Shown here: one piece after another, positions 14,206 to 29,684 of the stretch | Layout: every line of letters starts with the position of its first letter | Numbering within the stretch: the stretch's first letter is position 1 | From: Acanthosoma haemorrhoidale | Lineage: Eukaryota > Arthropoda > Insecta > Hemiptera > Acanthosomatidae | NCBI GenBank assembly: GCA_930367205.1 | Contig: OV884014.1 | Location: forward strand, 118,551,768-118,615,767 | Length of the DNA stretch: 64,000 nt | Direction of reading: 5' to 3' | Translations under genes and position numbers: made by a program | Notes under the pieces: model-generated | Databases searched by the model: none | What the model was told of the DNA's origin: nothing | Seen by the model: the letters and a program-made list of their open reading frames with translations, nothing else

Positions 14206-17200
14206 GATCATACGATCGTATGATCAAAGTTACGAGTGAATATGACATCAAATGATGTCAAATATGATAGTGTGCCGTATCATTTGCACTTATTGTATCA
14301 CGTGATACAATCGTATGATTGAAGTTACAGTGAATATACTATTAAATAATGTCGATGCTGACAGTGTACTGTATCATTGGCACTCATTGTATCACGTGAT
14401 ACGATCGTATGATTGAAGTCATGAATGAATATAACATCAAATGATGTCGATTATGATAGTGTGCCGCATCATTAGCACACATTGTATCACATGATACGAT
14501 TGTATGATTGATGTTACGAGTGAATATAACATCAAATGATTTCGAATATGATAATGAACCGCATCATTGGCAATCATTATATCACGTGATACCATCATAT
14601 GATTGAAGTCACGAGTGAATATAACATCAAATGATGTTGGATATGATTGTATAATGTATCATTAGCACTCATTGTTTCACGTGATACGATCGTATGATTA
14701 AAGTTACAGGTGAATATAATATCAATTGATGTCGTATATGATAGCGCACCATATCATTAGCACTTATTGTATCATGTGATGTGATCGTATGATTGAAGTC
14801 ACCAGTGAATATAACATCAAATAATGCTAAATATGATTGTACAGTGTAGCATTGACACTCATTGTATCACGAGATACGATCGTATGATTAAAGTCACGAG
14901 TGAATATACTATAAAATGATGTCGATTATGATAGTGTACCACATCATTGGCACTCATTATATCACGTGATACGATCGTATGATTAAAGTTACGATTGGAG
15001 ATACTAATAAATGATGTTGAATATAATAGTGCACCATATCATTAGCACTTATTGTATCATGTGATGCGATCGTATGATTAAAGTTAAAAGTGAATATAAC
15101 ATCAAATGATGTCGATTATAATAGTGTACCGCATCATTGGCACTCATTATATCAGGTGATGCTATCGTATGATTAAAGTCACGAGTGAATATAACATCAA
15201 ATAATGCTAAATATGATTGTATAGTGTAGCATTGACACTCATTGTATCACGAGATACGATCGTATGATTAAAGTCACGAGTGAATATACTATAAAATGAT
15301 GTCGATTATGATAGTGTACCACATCATTGGCACTCATAATATCACGTGATACGATCGTATGATTGAAGTCACGAGTGAATATAATATCAAATGATGTCAA
15401 TTATGATAGTGTTGCGTATTATAAGCACTCATTGTTTCACGTGATACGATCGTATGATTAAAGTTACGATTGGAGATACTAATAAATGATGTTGAATATA
15501 ATAGTGCACCATATCATTAGCACTTATTGTATCATGTGATGCGATCGTATGATTAAAGTTACAAGTGAATATAACATCAAATGATGTCGATTATAATAGT
15601 GTACCGCATCATTGGCACTCATTATATCACGTGATACTATCGTATGATTGAAGTCACGAGTGAATATAACATCAAATAATGCTAAATATGATTGTATAGT
15701 GTAGCATTGACACTCATTGTATCACGAGATACGATCGTATGATTGAAGTCACGAGTAAATATAACATCAAATGATGTTGAATATGATTGTATGATGTATC
15801 ATTAGCACTCATTGTTTCACGTGATACGATCGTAAGATTAAAGTTACGAGTAAATATAACATCAAATGATGTCGAATATGATAATGTACTGTATCATTAG
15901 CACTCATTGTATCACGTGACACGATCGTATGATGAAAGTTACGAGTGAATATAACATCAAATGATGTCGATTATGATAGTGTACCTTATCATTGGCACTC
16001 ATTATATCACGTGATACGATCGTATAATGAAAGTTACGAGTGAATATACTAATTAATAATGTCGATTATGATAGTGTACCGCATCATTGGCACTCATTAT
16101 ATCACGTGATACTATCGTATGATTGAAGTCACGAGTGAATATAACATCAAATAATGCTAAATATGATTGTAAAGTGTAGCATTGACACTCATTGTATCAC
16201 GAGATACGATCGTATGATAGAAGTCACGAGTGAATATAACATCAAATAATGCTAAATATGATTGTATAGTGTAGCATTGACACTCATTGTATCACGAGAA
16301 ACGATCGTATGATTAAAGTCACGAGTGAATATAACATGAAATAATGCTAAATATGATTGTATAGTGTAGCATTGACACTCATTGTATCACGAGATACGAT
16401 CGTATGATTAACGTCACGAGTGAATATAACATCAAATGATGTTGAATATGATTGTTTAATGTATCATTAGCACTCATTGTTTCACGTGATACGATCGTAT
16501 GATTAAAGTTACGAGTGAATATACTATTAAATGATGTCGATTATGATAGTGTACCGCATCATTGGCACTCATTATATCACGTGATACGATCGTATGATTG
16601 AAGTCACGAGTGAATATAATATCAAATGATGTCAATTATGATAGTGTTGCGTATCATAAGCACTCACTGTATCACGTGATACGATCGTATGATGAAAGTT
16701 ACGAGTGAATATAACATCAAATGATGTCGAATAGGATTGTATAATGTATCATTAGCACTTATTGTTTCATGTGATACGATCGTATGATTAAAGTTACGAT
16801 TGAAGTTACTAATAAATGATGTTGAATATAATAGTGCACCATATCATTAGCACTTATTGTATCATGTGATGCGATCGTATGATTAAAGTTACAAGTGAAT
16901 ATAACATCAAATGATGTCGATTATAATAGTGTACCGCATCATTGGCACTCATTATATCACGTGATGCTATCGTATGATTGAAGTCACGAGTGAATATAAC
17001 ATCAAATAATGCTAAATATGATCGTATAGTGTAGCATTGACACTCATTGTATCACGAGATACGATCGTATGATTAAAGTCACGAGTGAATATAACAGCAA
17101 ATGATGTTGAATATGATTGTATAATGTATCATTAGCACTCATAGTTTCACGTGATACGATCGTATGATTAAAGTTACGAGTGAATATAACAGCAAATGAT

Positions 17201-18132
17201 GCTAAATATGATTGTATAGTGTATCATTAGCACTCATTGTTTCACGCGATACGATCGTATGATTTAAGTTACAGGTGAATATAACATCAAATGATGTCGA
17301 TTATAATAGTGTACCGCATCATTGGCGATCATTATATCACGTGATACTATCGTATTATTGAAGTCACGAGTGAATATAACATCAAATGATGCTAAATATG
17401 ACTGTATAGTGTATCATTAGCACTCATTGTTTCACGTGATACGATCGTATGATTAAAGTTACGAGTAAATATAACATCAAATGATGTCGAATATGATAAT
17501 GTACCGTATCATTAGCACTCATTGTATCACGTGATACGATCGTATGATGAAAGTTACGAGTGAATATAACATCAAATGATGTCGATTATGATAGTGTACC
17601 GCATCATTGGCACTTATTATATCACGTGATACTATCGTATGATTGAAGTCACGAGTGAATATAACATCAAATAATGCTAAATATGATTGTAAAGTGTAGC
17701 ATTGACACTCATTGTATCACGAGATACGATCGTATGATTGAAGTCACGAGTGAATATAACATCAAATAATGCTAAATATGATTGTATAGTGTAGCATTGA
17801 CACTCATTGTATCACGAGAACCGATCGTATGATTAAAGTCACGAGTGAATATAACATCAAATAATGCTAAATATGATTGTATAGTGTAGCATTGACACTC
17901 ATTGTATCACGAGATACGATCGTATGATTAACGTCACGAGTGAATATAACATCAAATGATGTTGAATATGATTGTTTAATGTATCATTAGCACTCATTGT
18001 TTCACGTGATACGATCGTATGATTAAAGTTACGAGTGAATATACTATTAAATGATGTCGATTATGATAGTGTACCGCATCATTGGCACTAATTGTATCAC
18101 GTGATACGATCGTATGATCAATGCTACGAGTT
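14206..18132 (+). repeat. Satellite A block A3 (about 41 monomers)
   Basis: It enters through the palindrome at 14206-14225. Bases from 14199 match window position 1 onward almost exactly for about 2.3 kb. The remainder matches the start of A2 (offset about 11309), so A3 is continuous across a point where the A1/B1/A2 region carries extra sequence. Two runs of three consecutive CACGAGA-type monomers lie near 16140-16400 and 17660-17915. Confidence 0.94.
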
Positions 18133-21100
18133 AACATAATAGGGCAGGAATTATTGTACCAGCTATGAAATACGCATTTTTGTAAAATTCTACTTTTTGA
18201 CGATATTTTTCTTGTTTTGGTATGAGGAAATCATAATTGTTCAGGAGCTAACGTACCAGCTATAAAATACTCTTATATGTAAAAATTTAACTTTTTGATG
18301 ACATTTTCCTTGTTTTGGTATCAGGAGAACATAATAAGGCAGGAGCTAACGTACCAGCTATGAAATACGCAATTTTTGTAAAAATTTGAGTTTTCGACGA
18401 TATTTTCCTTCTTTTGGTATCAGGAGAACATAATGGAGCAGGAGCTAACGTACTAGCTATGAAATACGCATTTTTGTAAAAATTTGAGTTTTTGACGATA
18501 TTTTCCTTGATTTCGTATCAGGAGAACATAAAAGAGCAGGAGCTAACGTTCCAGCTACAAAAAACGCATTTTTGTAAAAATTTGAATTTTAGACGATATT
18601 TTCCTTGTTTTGGTATCAGGAGAACATAATAAGGCAGGAGCTAACGTACTAGCTGAGAAATACGCATTTTTGTAAAAATTTGAGTTTTCGACGATATTTT
18701 CCTTGTTTTGGTATCAGGAGAACATAATGGGGCAGGAGCTAACGTACTAGCTATGAAATACGCATTTTTGTAAAAATTTGAGTTTTTGACGATATATTCC
18801 TTGATTTCGTATCAGGAGAACATAAAAGAGCAGGAACTAACGTTCCAGCTACAAAAAACGCATTTTTGTAAAAATTTGAATTTTAGACGATATTTTCCTT
18901 GTTTTGTTATCAGGAGAACATAATGGGGCAGGAGCTAACGTATCAGCTATGAAATACGCATTTTTGTAAAAATTTGAGTTTTTGACGATATTTTCCTTGA
19001 TTTCGTATCAGGAGAACATAAAAGAGCAGGAGCTAACGTTCCAGCTACAAAAAACGCATTTTTGTAAAAATTTGAGTTTTTGACGATATTTTCCTTGATT
19101 TCGTATCAGGAGAACATAAAAGAGCAGGAGCTAACGTTCCAGCTACAAAAAACGCATTTTTGTAAAAATTTGAGTTTTCGACGATATTTTCCTTGTTTTG
19201 GTATCAGGAGAACATAATAGGGCAGGAGCTAAAGTTCCAGCTACAAAAAACGCATTTTTGTAAAAATTTGAATTTTAGACGATATTTTCCTTGTTTTGGT
19301 ATCAGGAGAACATAATAAGGCAGGAGCTAACGTACTAGCTGAGAAATACGCATTTTTGTAAAAATTTGAGTTTTCGACGATATTTTCCTTGTTTTGGTAT
19401 CAGGAGAACATAATGGGGCAGGAGCTAACGTACTAGCTATGAAATACGCATTTTTGTAAAAATTTGAGTTTTTGACGATATTTTCCTTGATTTCGTATCA
19501 GGAGAACATAAAAGAGCAGGAACTAACGTTCCAGCTACAAAAAACGCATTTTTGTAAAAATTTGAATTTTAGACGATATTTTCCTTGTTTTGGTATCAGG
19601 AGAACATAATGGGGCAGGAGCTAACGTATCAGCTATGAAATACGCATTTTTGTAAAAATTTGAGTTTTTGACGATATTTTCCTTGATTTCGTATCAGGAG
19701 AACATAAAAGAGCAGGAGCTAACGTTCCAGCTACAAAAAACGCATTTTTGTAAAAATTTGAGTTTTTGACGATATTTTCCTTGATTTCGTATCAGGAGAA
19801 CATAAAAGAGCAGGAGCTAACGTTCCAGCTACAAAAAACGCATTTTTGTAAAAATTTGAATTTTAGACGATATTTTCCTTGTTTTGGTATCAGGAGAACA
19901 TAATAAGGCAGGAGCTAACGTACTAGCTGAGAAATACGCATTTTTGTAAAAATTTGAGTTTTCGACGATATTTTCCTTGTTTTGGTATCAGGAGAACATA
20001 ATGGGGCAGGAGCTAACGTACTAGCTATGAAATACGCATTTTTGTAAAAATTTGAGTTTTTGACGATATATTCCTTGATTTCGTATCAGGAGAACATAAA
20101 AGAGCAGGAACTAACGTTCCAGCTACAAAAAACGCATTTTTGTAAAAATTTGAATTTTAGACGATATTTTCCTTGTTTTGGTATCAGGAGAACATAATAA
20201 GGCAGGAGCTAACGTATCAGCTATGAAATACGCATTTTTGTAAAAATTTGAGTTTTTGACGATATTTTCCTTGATTTCGTATCAGGAGAACATAAAAGAG
20301 CAGGAGCTAACGTTCCAGCTACAAAAAACGCATTTTTGTAAAAATTTTAGTTTTCGACGATATTTTCCTTGTTTTGGTATCAGGAGAACATAATAGGGCA
20401 GGAGCTAACGTACCAGCTATGAAATACGCAATTTTTGTAAAAATTTGAGTTTTCGACGATATTTTCCTGGTTTTGGTATCAGGAGAACATAATGGGGCAG
20501 GAGCTAACGTACTAGCTATGAAATACGCATTTTTGTAAAAATTTGAGTTTTTGACGATATTTTCCTTGATTTCGTATCAGGAGAACATAAAAGAGCAGGA
20601 ACTAACGTTCCAGCTACAAAAAACGCATTTTTGTAAAAATTTGAATTTTAGACGATATTTTCCTTGTTTTGGTATCAGGAGAACATAATGGGGCAGGAGC
20701 TAACGTATCAGCTATGAAATACGCATTTTTGTAAAAATTTGAGTTTTTGACGATATTTTCCTTGATTTCGTATCAGGAGAACATAAAAGAGCAGGAGCTA
20801 ACGTTCCAGCTACAAAAAACGCATTTTTGTAAAAATTCGAATTTTAGACGATATTTTCTTTGTTTTGGTATCAGGAGAACATAATGGGACAGGAGCTAAC
20901 GTACCAGCTATGAGATACCTATTTTTTTTAAATTTGACTTTTTGACGATATTTTCCTGGTTTTCGTATCAGGAGAACATAATGGGGCAGGAGCTAACGTA
21001 CTAGCTATGAAATACGCATTTTTAAAAAATTCAACTTTTTGACAATATTTTTCTCCTTTTCGTATCAGGAGAACATAATAGGGCAGGAGCTAACTACTAG

Positions 21101-21391
21101 CTATGAAATACGCATTTTTAAAAAATTCAACTTTTTGACAATATTTTTCTCCTTTTCGTATCAGGAGAACATAATAGGACAGGAGCTAACGTACTAGCTC
21201 TAAATACGCATTTTTGTGAAAATTCGACTTTTTGACGTCATTTTTCTTGTTTTGGTATCAGGAGAACATAATGGGGCAGGTGCTAACGTACAAGCTATGA
21301 AATACGCATTTTTGTAAAAATTCAACTTTTTTAAAATGTTTTCTTTGTTTTGGTATCAGGAGAACATAAAGGGGCAACAGCTAACGTACAA
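18133..21391 (+). repeat. Satellite B block B3 (about 33 monomers, the largest B block)
   Basis: This block expanded internally. A marker variant, AGCTGAGAAATACG, recurs near 18651, 19337 and 19925, spaced by six to seven monomers, and the variant monomers between these markers recur in similar order. Two adjacent copies of a TTTTTAAAAAATTCAAC monomer with GACAATATTTTTC end the block, the second with a shortened GAGCTAACTACTAGC. The exit sequence has CAACAG instead of CAAGAG. Confidence 0.92.
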
Positions 21392-24300
21392 GATCATACG
21401 ATCGTATGATCAAAGTTACGAGTGAATATACTATTAAATGATGTCGATTATGATAGTGTGCCGCATCATTAGCAAACATTGTATCACATGATACGATTGT
21501 ATGATTGAAGTTACGAGTGAATATAACATCAAATGATGTCGATTATGATAGTGTACCGCATCATTGGCACTCATTATATCACGTGATACTATCGTATGAT
21601 TGAAGTCACGAGTGAATATAACATCAAATAATGCTAAATATGATTGTATAGTGTAGCATTGACACTCATTGTATCACGAGATACGATCGTATGATTAAAG
21701 TCACGAGTGAATATTACATCAAATGATGTTGAATATGATTGTATAATGTGTCATTGGCACACATTGTATCACGTGATACGATCGTATGATTAAAGTTACG
21801 AGTAAATGCAACATCAAATGATGTCGATTATGATAGTGTACCGCATCATTGGCACTCATTATATCACGTGATACGATCGTATGATGAAAGTTACGAGTGA
21901 ATATAACATCAAATGATGTCGAATAGGATTGTATAATGTATCATTAGCACTCATTGTTTCACGTGATACGATCGTATGATTAAAGTTACGATTGGAGATA
22001 CTAATAAATGATGTTGAATATAATAGTGCACCGTATCATTAGCACTTATTGTATCATGTGATGCGATCGTATGATTGAAGTCACGAGTGAATATAATATC
22101 AAATGATGTCAATTATGATAGTGTTGCGTATCATAAGCACTCATTGTATCACGTGATACGATCGTATGATTAAAGTTACGATTGGAGATACTAATAAATG
22201 ATGTTGAATATAATAGTGCACCATATCATTAGCACTTATTGTATCATGTGATGCGATCATATGATTAAAGTTACAAGTGAATATAACATCAAATGATGTC
22301 GATTATAATAGTGTACCGCATCATTGGCACTCATTATATCACGTGATACTATCGTATGATTGAAGTCACGAGAGAATTTAACATCAAATAATGCTAAATA
22401 TGATTGTATAGTGTAGCATTGACACTCATTGTATCACGAGATACGATCGTATGATTGAAGTCACGAGTGAATATAACATCAAATGATGTTGAATATGATT
22501 GTATAATGTATCATTAGCACTCATTGTTTCACGTGATACGATCGTATGATTAAAGTTACAGGTGAATATAACATCAAATGATGTCGAATATGATAATGTA
22601 CCGTATCATTAGCACTCATATTATCACGTGATACGATCGTATGATGAAAGTTACGAGTGAATATAACATCAAATAATGTTGAATATGATTGTATAATGTA
22701 TCATTAGCACTCATTGTTTCACGTGATACGATCGTATGATTAAAGTTACGAGTAAATATAACATCAAATGATGTCGAATATGATAATGTACCGTATCGTT
22801 AGCACTCATTGTATCACGTGATACGATCGTATGATGAAAGTTACGAGTGAATATAACATCAAATGATGTCGATTATGATAGTGTACCTTATCATTGGCAC
22901 TCATTATATCACGTGATACGATCGTATAATGAAAGTTACGAGTAAATATACTATTAAATAATGTCGATTATGATAGTGTACCGCATTATTGGCACTCATT
23001 ATATCACGTGATACGATCGTATGATTGAAGTCACGAGTAAATATAACATCAAATGATGTCAATTATGATAGTGTTCCGTATCATAAGCACTCATTGTATC
23101 ACGTGATACGATCGTATGATGAAAGTTACAAGTAAATATACTATTAAATGATGTCGATTATGACAGTGTACCGTACCATTGGCACTCATTGTATCACGTG
23201 ATACGATCGTATGATTGAAGTCACGAATGAATATAACATCAAATGATGTCGATTATGATAGTGTACCACATCATTAGCACACATTGTATCACGTGGTACG
23301 ATCGTATGATTAAAGTTACGAGTGAAGATAACATCAAATGATGTCGATTATAATAGTGTACCGTACCATTGGCACTCATAGTATCACGTGATACGATCGT
23401 ATGATTGAAGTCAGGGGTGAATATAATATCAAATGATGTCAATTATGATAGTGTTCCGTATCATAAGCACTCATTGTATCACGTGATACGATCGTATGAT
23501 GAAAGTTACAAGTAAATATACTATTAAATGATGTCGATTATGACAGTGTACCGTACCATTGGCACTCATAGTATCACGTGATACGATCGTATGATTGAAG
23601 TCACGAGTGAATATAATATCAAATGATGTCAATTATGATAGTGTACCGCATCATTGGCACTCATTATATCACTTGATACGATCGTATGATTGAAGTCACG
23701 AGTGAATATATCATCAAATGATGTTGAATATGATTGTATAATGTGTCATTGGCACACATTGTATCACGTGATACGATCGTATGATTAAAGTTACGAGTAA
23801 ATGCAACATCAAATGATGTCGATTATGATAGTGTACCGCATCATTGGCACTCATTATATCACGTGATACGATCGTATGATGAAAGTTACGAGTAAATAAA
23901 ACATCAAATGATGTCGAATAGGATTGTATAATGTATCATTAGCACTCATTGTTTCACGTGATACGATCGTATGATTAAAGTTACGATTGGAGATACTAAT
24001 AAATGATGTTGAATATAATAGTGCACCATATCATTAGCACTTATTGTATCATGTGTTGCGATCGTATGATTGAAGTCACGAGTGAATATAATATCAAATG
24101 ATGTCAATTATGATAGTGTTGCGTATCATTGGCACTCATTATATCACGTGATACTATCGTATGATTGAAGTCACGAGTGAATATAACATCAAATAATGCT
24201 AAATATGATTGTATAGTGTAGCATTGACACTCATTGTATCACGAGATACGATCGTATGATTGAAGTCACGAGTGAATATAACATCAAATGATGTTGAATA

Positions 24301-26269
24301 TGATTGTATAATGTATCATTAGCACTCATTGTTTCACGTGATACGATCGTATGATTAAAGTTACAGGTGAATATAACATCAAATCATGTCGATTATGATA
24401 GTGTACCGCATCATTGGCACTCATTATATCACGTGATACGATCGTATAATGAAAGTTACGAGTAAATATACTATTAAATAATGTCGATTATGATAGTGTA
24501 CCGCATTATTGGCACTCATTATATCACGTGATACGATCGTATGATTGAAGTCACGAGTAAATATAACATCAAATGATGTCAATTATGATAGTGTTCCGTA
24601 TCATAAGCACTCATTGTATCACGTGATACGATCGTATGATGAAAGTTACAAGTAAATATACTATTAAATGATGTCGATTATGACAGTGTACCGTACCATT
24701 GGCACTCATTGTATCACGTGATACGATCGTATGATTGAAGTCACGAATGAATATAACATCAAATGATGTCGATTATGATAGTGTACCACATCATTAGCAC
24801 ACATTGTATCACGTGGTACGATCGTATGATTAAAGTTACGAGTGAAGATAACATCAAATGATGTCGATTATAATAGTGTACCGTACCATTGGCACTCATT
24901 GTATCACGTGATACGATCGTATGATTGAAGTCAGGGGTGAATATAATATCAAATGATGTCAATTATGATAGTGTTCCGTATCATAAGCACTCATTGTATC
25001 ACGTGATACGATCGTATGATGAAAGTTACAAGTAAATATACTATTAAATGATGTCGATTATGACAGTGTACCGTACCATTGGCACTCATAGTATCACGTG
25101 ATACGATCGTATGATTGAAGTCACGAGTGAATATAATATCAAATGATGTCAATTATGATAGTGTACCGCATCATTGGCACTCATTATATCACTTGATACG
25201 ATCGTATGATTGAAGTCACGAGTGAATATATCATCAAATGATGTTGAATATGATTGTATAATGTGTCATTGGCACACATTGTATCACGTGATACGATCGT
25301 ATGATTAAAGTTACGAGTAAATGCAACATCAAATGATGTCGATTATGATAGTGTACTGCATCATTGGCACTCATTATATCACGTGATACGATCGTATGAG
25401 GAAAGTTACGAGTGAATAAAACATCAAATGATGTCGAATAGGATTGTATAATGTATCATTAGCACTCATTGTTTCACGTGATACGATCGTATGATTAAAG
25501 TTACGATTGGAGATACTAATAAATGATGTTGAATATAATAGTGCACCATATCATTAGCACTTATTGTATCATGTGCTGCGATCGTATGATTGAAGTCACG
25601 AGTGAATATAATATCAAATGATGTCAATTATGATAGTGTTGCGTATCATAAGCACTCATTGTATCACGTGATACGATCGTATGATTAAAGTTACGATTGG
25701 AGATACTAATAAATGATGTTGAATATAATAGTGCACCATATCATTAGCACTTATTGTATCATGTGATGCGATCATATGATTAAAGTTACAAGTGAATATA
25801 ACATCAAATGATGTCGATTATAATAGTGTACCGCATCATTGGCACTCATTATATCACGTGATACTATCGTATGATTGAAGTCACGAGTGAATATAACATC
25901 AAATGATGTTGAATATGATTGTATAATGTATCATTAGCACTCATTGTTTCACGTGATACGATCGTATGATTAAAGTTACGAGTAAATATAACATCAAATG
26001 ATGTTGAATATGATTGTATAATGTATCATTAGCACTCATTGTTTCACGTGATACGATCGTATGATTAAAGTTACAGGTGAATATAACATCAAATGATGTC
26101 GATTATGATAGTGTACCGCATCATTGGCACTCATTATATCACGTGATACTATCGTATAATGAAAGTTACGAGTGAATATACTATTAAATGATGTCGATTA
26201 TGATAGTGTACCGCATCATTGGCACTAATTGTATCACGTGATACGATCGTATGATCAAAGCTACGAGTT
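21392..26269 (+). repeat. Satellite A block A4 (about 51 monomers)
   Basis: It enters through the palindrome at 21392-21411 but has a different first monomer (TTACTATTAAATGATG-like, then AGCAAACATTGTATCACATG). Only the end block A13 shares this entry. It contains a 16-monomer tandem duplication with a 1520-bp offset. The subtype with GTGGTACGATCG occurs inside it. Confidence 0.94.
22915..25590 (+). repeat. 16-monomer tandem duplication inside A4 (1520-bp offset)
   Basis: The sequence around 22915-24060 recurs around 24435-25580, including GTGGTACGATCG and GAAGTCAGGGGTG. Only scattered differences are seen, such as AGTAAATAAAAC near 23890 against AGTGAATAAAAC near 25410. Confidence 0.85.
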
Positions 26270-27849
26270 AACATAATAGGGCAGGAATTATTGTACCAGC
26301 TATGAAATACGCATTTTTGTAAAATTCTACTTTTTGACGATATTTTTCTTGTTTTGGTATGAGGAAATCATAATTGTTCAGGAGCTAACGTACCAGCTAT
26401 AAAATACTCTTATATGTAAAAATTTAACTTTTCGACGATATTTTCCTTGTTTTGGTATCAGGAGAACATAATGGGGCAGGAGCTAACTTACTATCTATGA
26501 AATACGCATTTTCGAAAAATTCGACTTTTTGAAGATATTTTCCTTGATTTCGTATCAGGAGAACATAAAAGAGCAGGAGCTAACGTTCCAGCTATGAAAT
26601 ACCCATTTTTTAAAAATTCGACTTTTTGACGATATTTTCGTATCAGGAGAACATAATGGGGAAGGAGCTGACGTACCAGCTATGAAATACGCAATTTTTG
26701 TAAAAAATTGAGTTTTCGATGATATTTTCCTTGTTTTGGTATCAGGAGAACATAATGGGGCAGGAGCTAACGTTCCAGCTATAAAATACCCATTTTTTAA
26801 AAATTCAACTTTTTGACGATATTTTCCTTGTTTTCGTATCAGGAGAACATAATAGGGTTAGAGCTAACGTACCAGCTATGAAATACGCAATTTTTGTAAA
26901 GATTTGAGTTTTCGACGATATTTTCCTTGTTTTGGTATCTGGAGAACATAATGGGGCAGGAGCTAACGTACTAGCTATGAAATACGCATTTTCGAAAAAT
27001 TCGACTTTTTGACGATATTTTCTTTGATTTCGTATCAGGAGAACATAAAAGAGCAGGAGCTAACGTTCCAGCTATGAAATACCCATTTTTTAAAAATTCG
27101 ACTTTATGACGATATTTTCCTTGTTTTCCTATCAGGAGAACATAATGGGGCAGGAGCTGACGTACTAACTATGAAATACGCATTTTTAAAAAATTCAACT
27201 TTTTGACGATATTTTCCTGGTTTTCGTATCAGGAGAACATAATAGGGCAGGAGCTAACGTACCAGCTATGAAATACGCAATTTTTGTAAAAATTTGAGTT
27301 TTCGACGATATTTTCCTTGTTTTGGTATCAGGAGAACATAATGGGGCAGGAGCTAACGTACTAGCTATGAAATACGCATTTTCTAAAAATTCGACTTTTT
27401 GACGATATTTTTCTTGATTTCGTATCAGGAGAACATAAAAGAGCAGGAGCTAACGTACTAGCTATGAAATACGCATTTTTAAAAAATTCAACTTTTTGAC
27501 GATATTTTTCTCGTTTTCGTATCAGGAGAACATAATAGGGCAGGAGCTAACGTACTAGCTATGAAATACCTATTTTTAAAAAATTCAACTTTTTGACGAT
27601 ATTTTTCTCGTTTTCGTATCAGGAGAACATAATAGGGCAGGAGCTAACGTACCAGCTATGAAATACGCATTTTTGTAAAAATTTGACTTTTGGACGATAT
27701 TTTCCTTGTTTTGGTATCAGGAGAACATAATGGGACAGGAGCTAACGTACTAGCTCTAAATACGCATTTTTGTAAAAATTCGACTTTTTGACGTCATTTT
27801 TCTTATTTTGGTATCAGGAGAACATAAAGGGGCAAGAGCTAACGTACAA
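26270..27849 (+). repeat. Satellite B block B4 (about 16 monomers)
   Basis: Standard entry with both edge monomers and standard exit. One monomer near 26620 is shortened, with GACGATATTTTCGTATC lacking the CCTTGTTT stretch. A GGGTTAGAGC variant near 26855 recurs as GGGTTGGAGC in B5 and B6 and as GGGTTGAAGC in B7 and B10. Confidence 0.92.
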
Positions 27850-29684
27850 GATCATACGATCGTATGATCAAAGTTACGAGTGAATATGTCATCAAATGAT
27901 GTCAAATATGATAGTGTGCCGTATCATTTGCACTTATTGTATCACGTGATACAATCGTATGATTGAAGTTACAGTGAATATACTATTAAATAATGTCGAT
28001 TATGACAGTGTACTGTAGCATTGGCACTCATTGTATCACGTGATACGATCGTATGATTGAAGTCATGAATGAATATAACATCAAATGATGTCGATTATGA
28101 TAGTGTGCCGCATCAATAACACACATTGTATCACATGATACGATTGTATGATTAAAGTTACGAGTGAATATAACATCAAATGATTTCGAATATGATAATG
28201 AACCGCATCATTGGCAATCATTATATCACGTGATACCATCATATGATTGAAGTCACGAGTGAATATAACATCAAATGATGCTGTATGATTGTATAATGTA
28301 TCATTAGCACTCATTGTTTCACGTGATACGATCGTATGATTAAAGTTACAGGTGAATATATTATCAATTGATGTCGTATATAATAGCGCACCATATCATT
28401 AGCACTTATTGTATCATGTGATGTGATCGTATGATTAAAGTCACGAGTGAATATAACATCAAATAATGCTAAATATGATTGTATAGTGTAGCATTGACAC
28501 TCATTGTATCACGAGATTCGATCGTATGATTAAAGTCACGAGTGAATATACTATAAAATGATGTCGATTATGATAGTGTACCACATCATTGGCACTCATT
28601 ATATCACGTGATACGATCGTATGATTGAAGTCACGAGTGAATATAATATTAAATGATGTTAATTATGATAGTGTTGCGTATCATAAGCACTCATTGTATC
28701 ACGTGATACGATCGTATGATGAAAGTTACGAGTGAATATAACATCAAATGATGTCGAATAGGATTGTATAATGTATCATTAGCACTTATTGTTTCACGTG
28801 ATACGATCGTACGATTAAAGTTACGATTGGAGATACTAATAAATGATGTTGAATATAATAGTGCACCATATCATTAGCACTTATTGTATCATGTGATGCG
28901 ATCGTATGATTAAAGTTACAAGTGAATATACTATAAAATGATGTCGATTATAATAGTGTACCGCATCATTGGCACTCATTATATCACGTGATACTATCGT
29001 ATGATTGAAGTCACGAGTGAATATAACATCAAATGATGCTAAATATGATTGTATAGTGTATCATTAGCACTCATTGTTTCACGTGATACGATCGTATGAT
29101 TAAAGTTACGTGTAAATATAACATCAAATGATGTCGAATATGATAATGTACCGTATCATTAGCACTCATATTATCACGTGATACGATCGTATGATGAAAG
29201 TCACGAGTGAATATAACATCAAATCATGTCGATTATGATAGTGTACCGCATCATTGGCACTCATTATATCACGTGATACTATCGTATGATTGAAGTCACG
29301 AGTGAATATAACATCAAATGATGCTAAATATGATTGTATAGTGTATCATTAGCACTCATTGTTTCACGTGATACGATCGTATGATTAAAGTTACGAGTAA
29401 ATATAACATCAAATGATGTTGAATATGATTGTATAATGTATCATTAGCACTCATTGTTTCACGTGATACGATCGTATGATTAAAGTTACAGGTGAATATA
29501 ACATCAAATGATGTCGATTATGATAGTGTACCGCATCATTGGCACTCATTAAATCACGTGATACTATCGTATAATGAAAGGTACGAGTGAATATACTAAT
29601 AAATGATGTCGATTATGATAGTGTACCGCATCATTGGCACTAATTGTATCACGTGATACGATCATATGATCAAAGCTACGAGTA
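27850..29684 (+). repeat. Satellite A block A5 (about 19 monomers)
   Basis: Entry palindrome at 27850-27869. The first two monomers resemble those of A1 and A3, including the one-base-short GAAGTTACAGTGAATA. Its last few monomers match the ends of the short A blocks that follow, so A5 looks like the transition between the two architectures. Confidence 0.93.
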
